Shown: positions 63,403 to 64,000 of the stretch, in pieces
Numbering within the stretch: the stretch's first letter is position 1
Layout of the letters: the number at the start of each line of letters is the position of its first letter
Assembly: GCF_004362395.1 (NCBI RefSeq)
Contig: NZ_SNWE01000002.1
Span: forward strand, 230,784-294,783
Direction: 5' to 3'
DNA length: 64,000 nucleotides
Source of the DNA: Salegentibacter sp. 24
Lineage (GTDB): Bacteria > Bacteroidota > Bacteroidia > Flavobacteriales > Flavobacteriaceae
Translations under genes and position numbers: made by a program
The notes under the pieces: model-generated
Told to the model about the DNA's origin: nothing
What the model saw: the letters and a program-made list of their open reading frames with translations, nothing else
Database searches by the model: none

Positions 63403-63432
63403 TTGCCAGATTCAAAAGAGGTTGTATATTTG
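63403..63432 (+). promoter_or_regulatory. rRNA promoter 2
   Basis: TTG (63403-63405), a 19-bp spacer and TATATTTG (63425-63432), followed by CAGCCGCAAAAA. A hairpin (CAGCG/CGCTG, 63445-63472) lies just after the start point. Confidence 0.8.
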
Positions 63433-63528
63433 CAGCCGCAAAAACAGCGAGCGCTTTTAAAGAGCAACGCTGCCGTTCTTTTGAGGAAGATGCTTTAAAA
63501 AAAGATCTAAATTTTTTCTAAAAAAGAT

Positions 63529-63560
63529 TTGGCGATTAAAGAAAAAGCATTGTATATTTG
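63529..63560 (+). promoter_or_regulatory. rRNA promoter 3
   Basis: TTG (63529-63531), a 21-bp spacer and TATATTTG (63553-63560), followed by CAGCCGCTTACA. It is the closest to the 16S gene. The leader of about 250 bases contains a hairpin GTAAAATTGC/GCAATTTTTAC (63711-63735). Confidence 0.8.
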
Positions 63561-63812
63561 CAGCCGCTTACACGGCAAGCGAGTTCCCAGAAATACTGAA
63601 AAGAAATCCCGGGTGGGTAAGCAAAGAGAGAAGGTTCGAGTCCTTTTATTTCGACTAGAATAGCTCGGTTGATACCGGGGAAGTTCATTGATATATTGAA
63701 TTGACAGCGCGTAAAATTGCATTAGCAATTTTTACAAATAATTTAGAATTAAGACTAGAAAAGTCATCTTTGAGTACAGACAATTGATTGTTGTAATATT
63801 ATTTAAGAAACA

Positions 63813-64000
63813 ACGATGAAGAGTTTGATCCTGGCTCAGGATGAACGCTAGCGGCAGGCTTAACACATGCAAGTCGAGGGGTAACAGGGGAGTGCTTGCA
63901 CTCTGGCTGACGACCGGCGCACGGGTGCGTAACGCGTATACAACCTACCTTTTAGCGGGGAATAGCCCAGGGAAACTTGGATTAATGCCCCATAGTATGG
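63813..64000 (+). rRNA. rrs: 16S ribosomal RNA, 5' end (partial)
   Basis: The universal 27F site AGAGTTTGATCCTGGCTCAG lies at 63820-63839, followed by GATGAACGCTAGCGGCAGGC and CTTAACACATGCAAGTCGAG, the Bacteroidota form of the 16S start. Counting back from the E. coli position 8 equivalent gives a mature 5' end near 63813. The gene runs off the window. Confidence 0.97.

Noticed and set aside
63246..63560. Three spaced repeats as a CRISPR-like array
   Set aside because: The repeats are promoter elements with uneven spacing (157 and 128 bp) and no cas genes are present.
63246..63728. Frames of 91 (plus) and 73 (minus) codons upstream of 16S
   Set aside because: They cover the rRNA promoters and leader; their sequences are repeats of promoter DNA.

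Overview
The window reads as chromosomal DNA of a member of the Flavobacteriaceae (Bacteroidota). Supporting signs are AT-rich intergenic DNA, promoters of the Bacteroidota type (TTG, about 19-21 bp, TAnnTTTG), few Shine-Dalgarno sites, a SusC/SusD pair, exosortase F with its partner, a GYDIA-type GHMP kinase beside a class II HMG-CoA reductase, and tRNAs without encoded CCA. The genus cannot be fixed from sequence reading alone. No insertion sequence, prophage, integrase or CRISPR array was seen, and nearly all genes look intact.

Layout. 1-830: the 3' end of a tRNA-Asp, then a protein-free stretch with hairpins, a strong stable-RNA-type promoter and an intrinsic terminator about 310 bp downstream, which together suggest an undescribed small RNA. 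831-9910: a membrane-anchored EEP-family protein, tRNA-Phe (minus strand), then a tightly packed run coaX - outer-membrane protein - TPR protein - lptC - small membrane protein - CNNM/CBS protein - PpiD-like foldase, mostly cell-envelope assembly. 10015-12248 (minus): GHMP kinase and HMG-CoA reductase (mevalonate pathway). 12428-17130: DPP-IV-type peptidase, POT peptide transporter and an exported thioredoxin. 17498-20272 (minus): NlpC/P60 lipoprotein, lpxB, small membrane protein, surE. 20396-22552: Prc-type protease. 23135-30184 (minus): the rod-shape operon purH-mreB-mreC-mreD-mrdA-rodA. 30424-33259: FtsX-like permease, GAF protein (minus), xrtF and its associated membrane protein.

33325-46960 is the most distinctive region, a 13.6-kb copper/silver-type metal-handling island, all on the plus strand: HYC_CC_PP protein, CusA-CusC-CusB efflux pump, a K+-channel-like protein, a DUF3347 lipoprotein, a regulator joining an HMA-like CxxC module to an AraC DNA-binding domain, a 16-cysteine copper-storage protein, a P1B ATPase with one HMA and two CPMH...CGMD modules, and an ArsP-type permease. 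The efflux, buffering, sensing and export parts plausibly act together; the exact metal is inferred.

47301-56019: metzincin-like lipoprotein protease and lysS (minus), yqaE-lipB (plus), then a large lipoprotein of unknown function and rnhB (minus). 56360-63095: a SusC/SusD pair without neighbouring glycan enzymes, and a Porin_10-type porin. 63096-64000: three tandem rRNA promoters, the rRNA leader, and the first 188 bases of 16S rRNA.

The strongest non-coding signal is a shared initiation sequence, TATATTTGCAnCCGC, at all three rRNA promoters and at tRNA-Phe, with a recognisable variant at the candidate small RNA near position 340.
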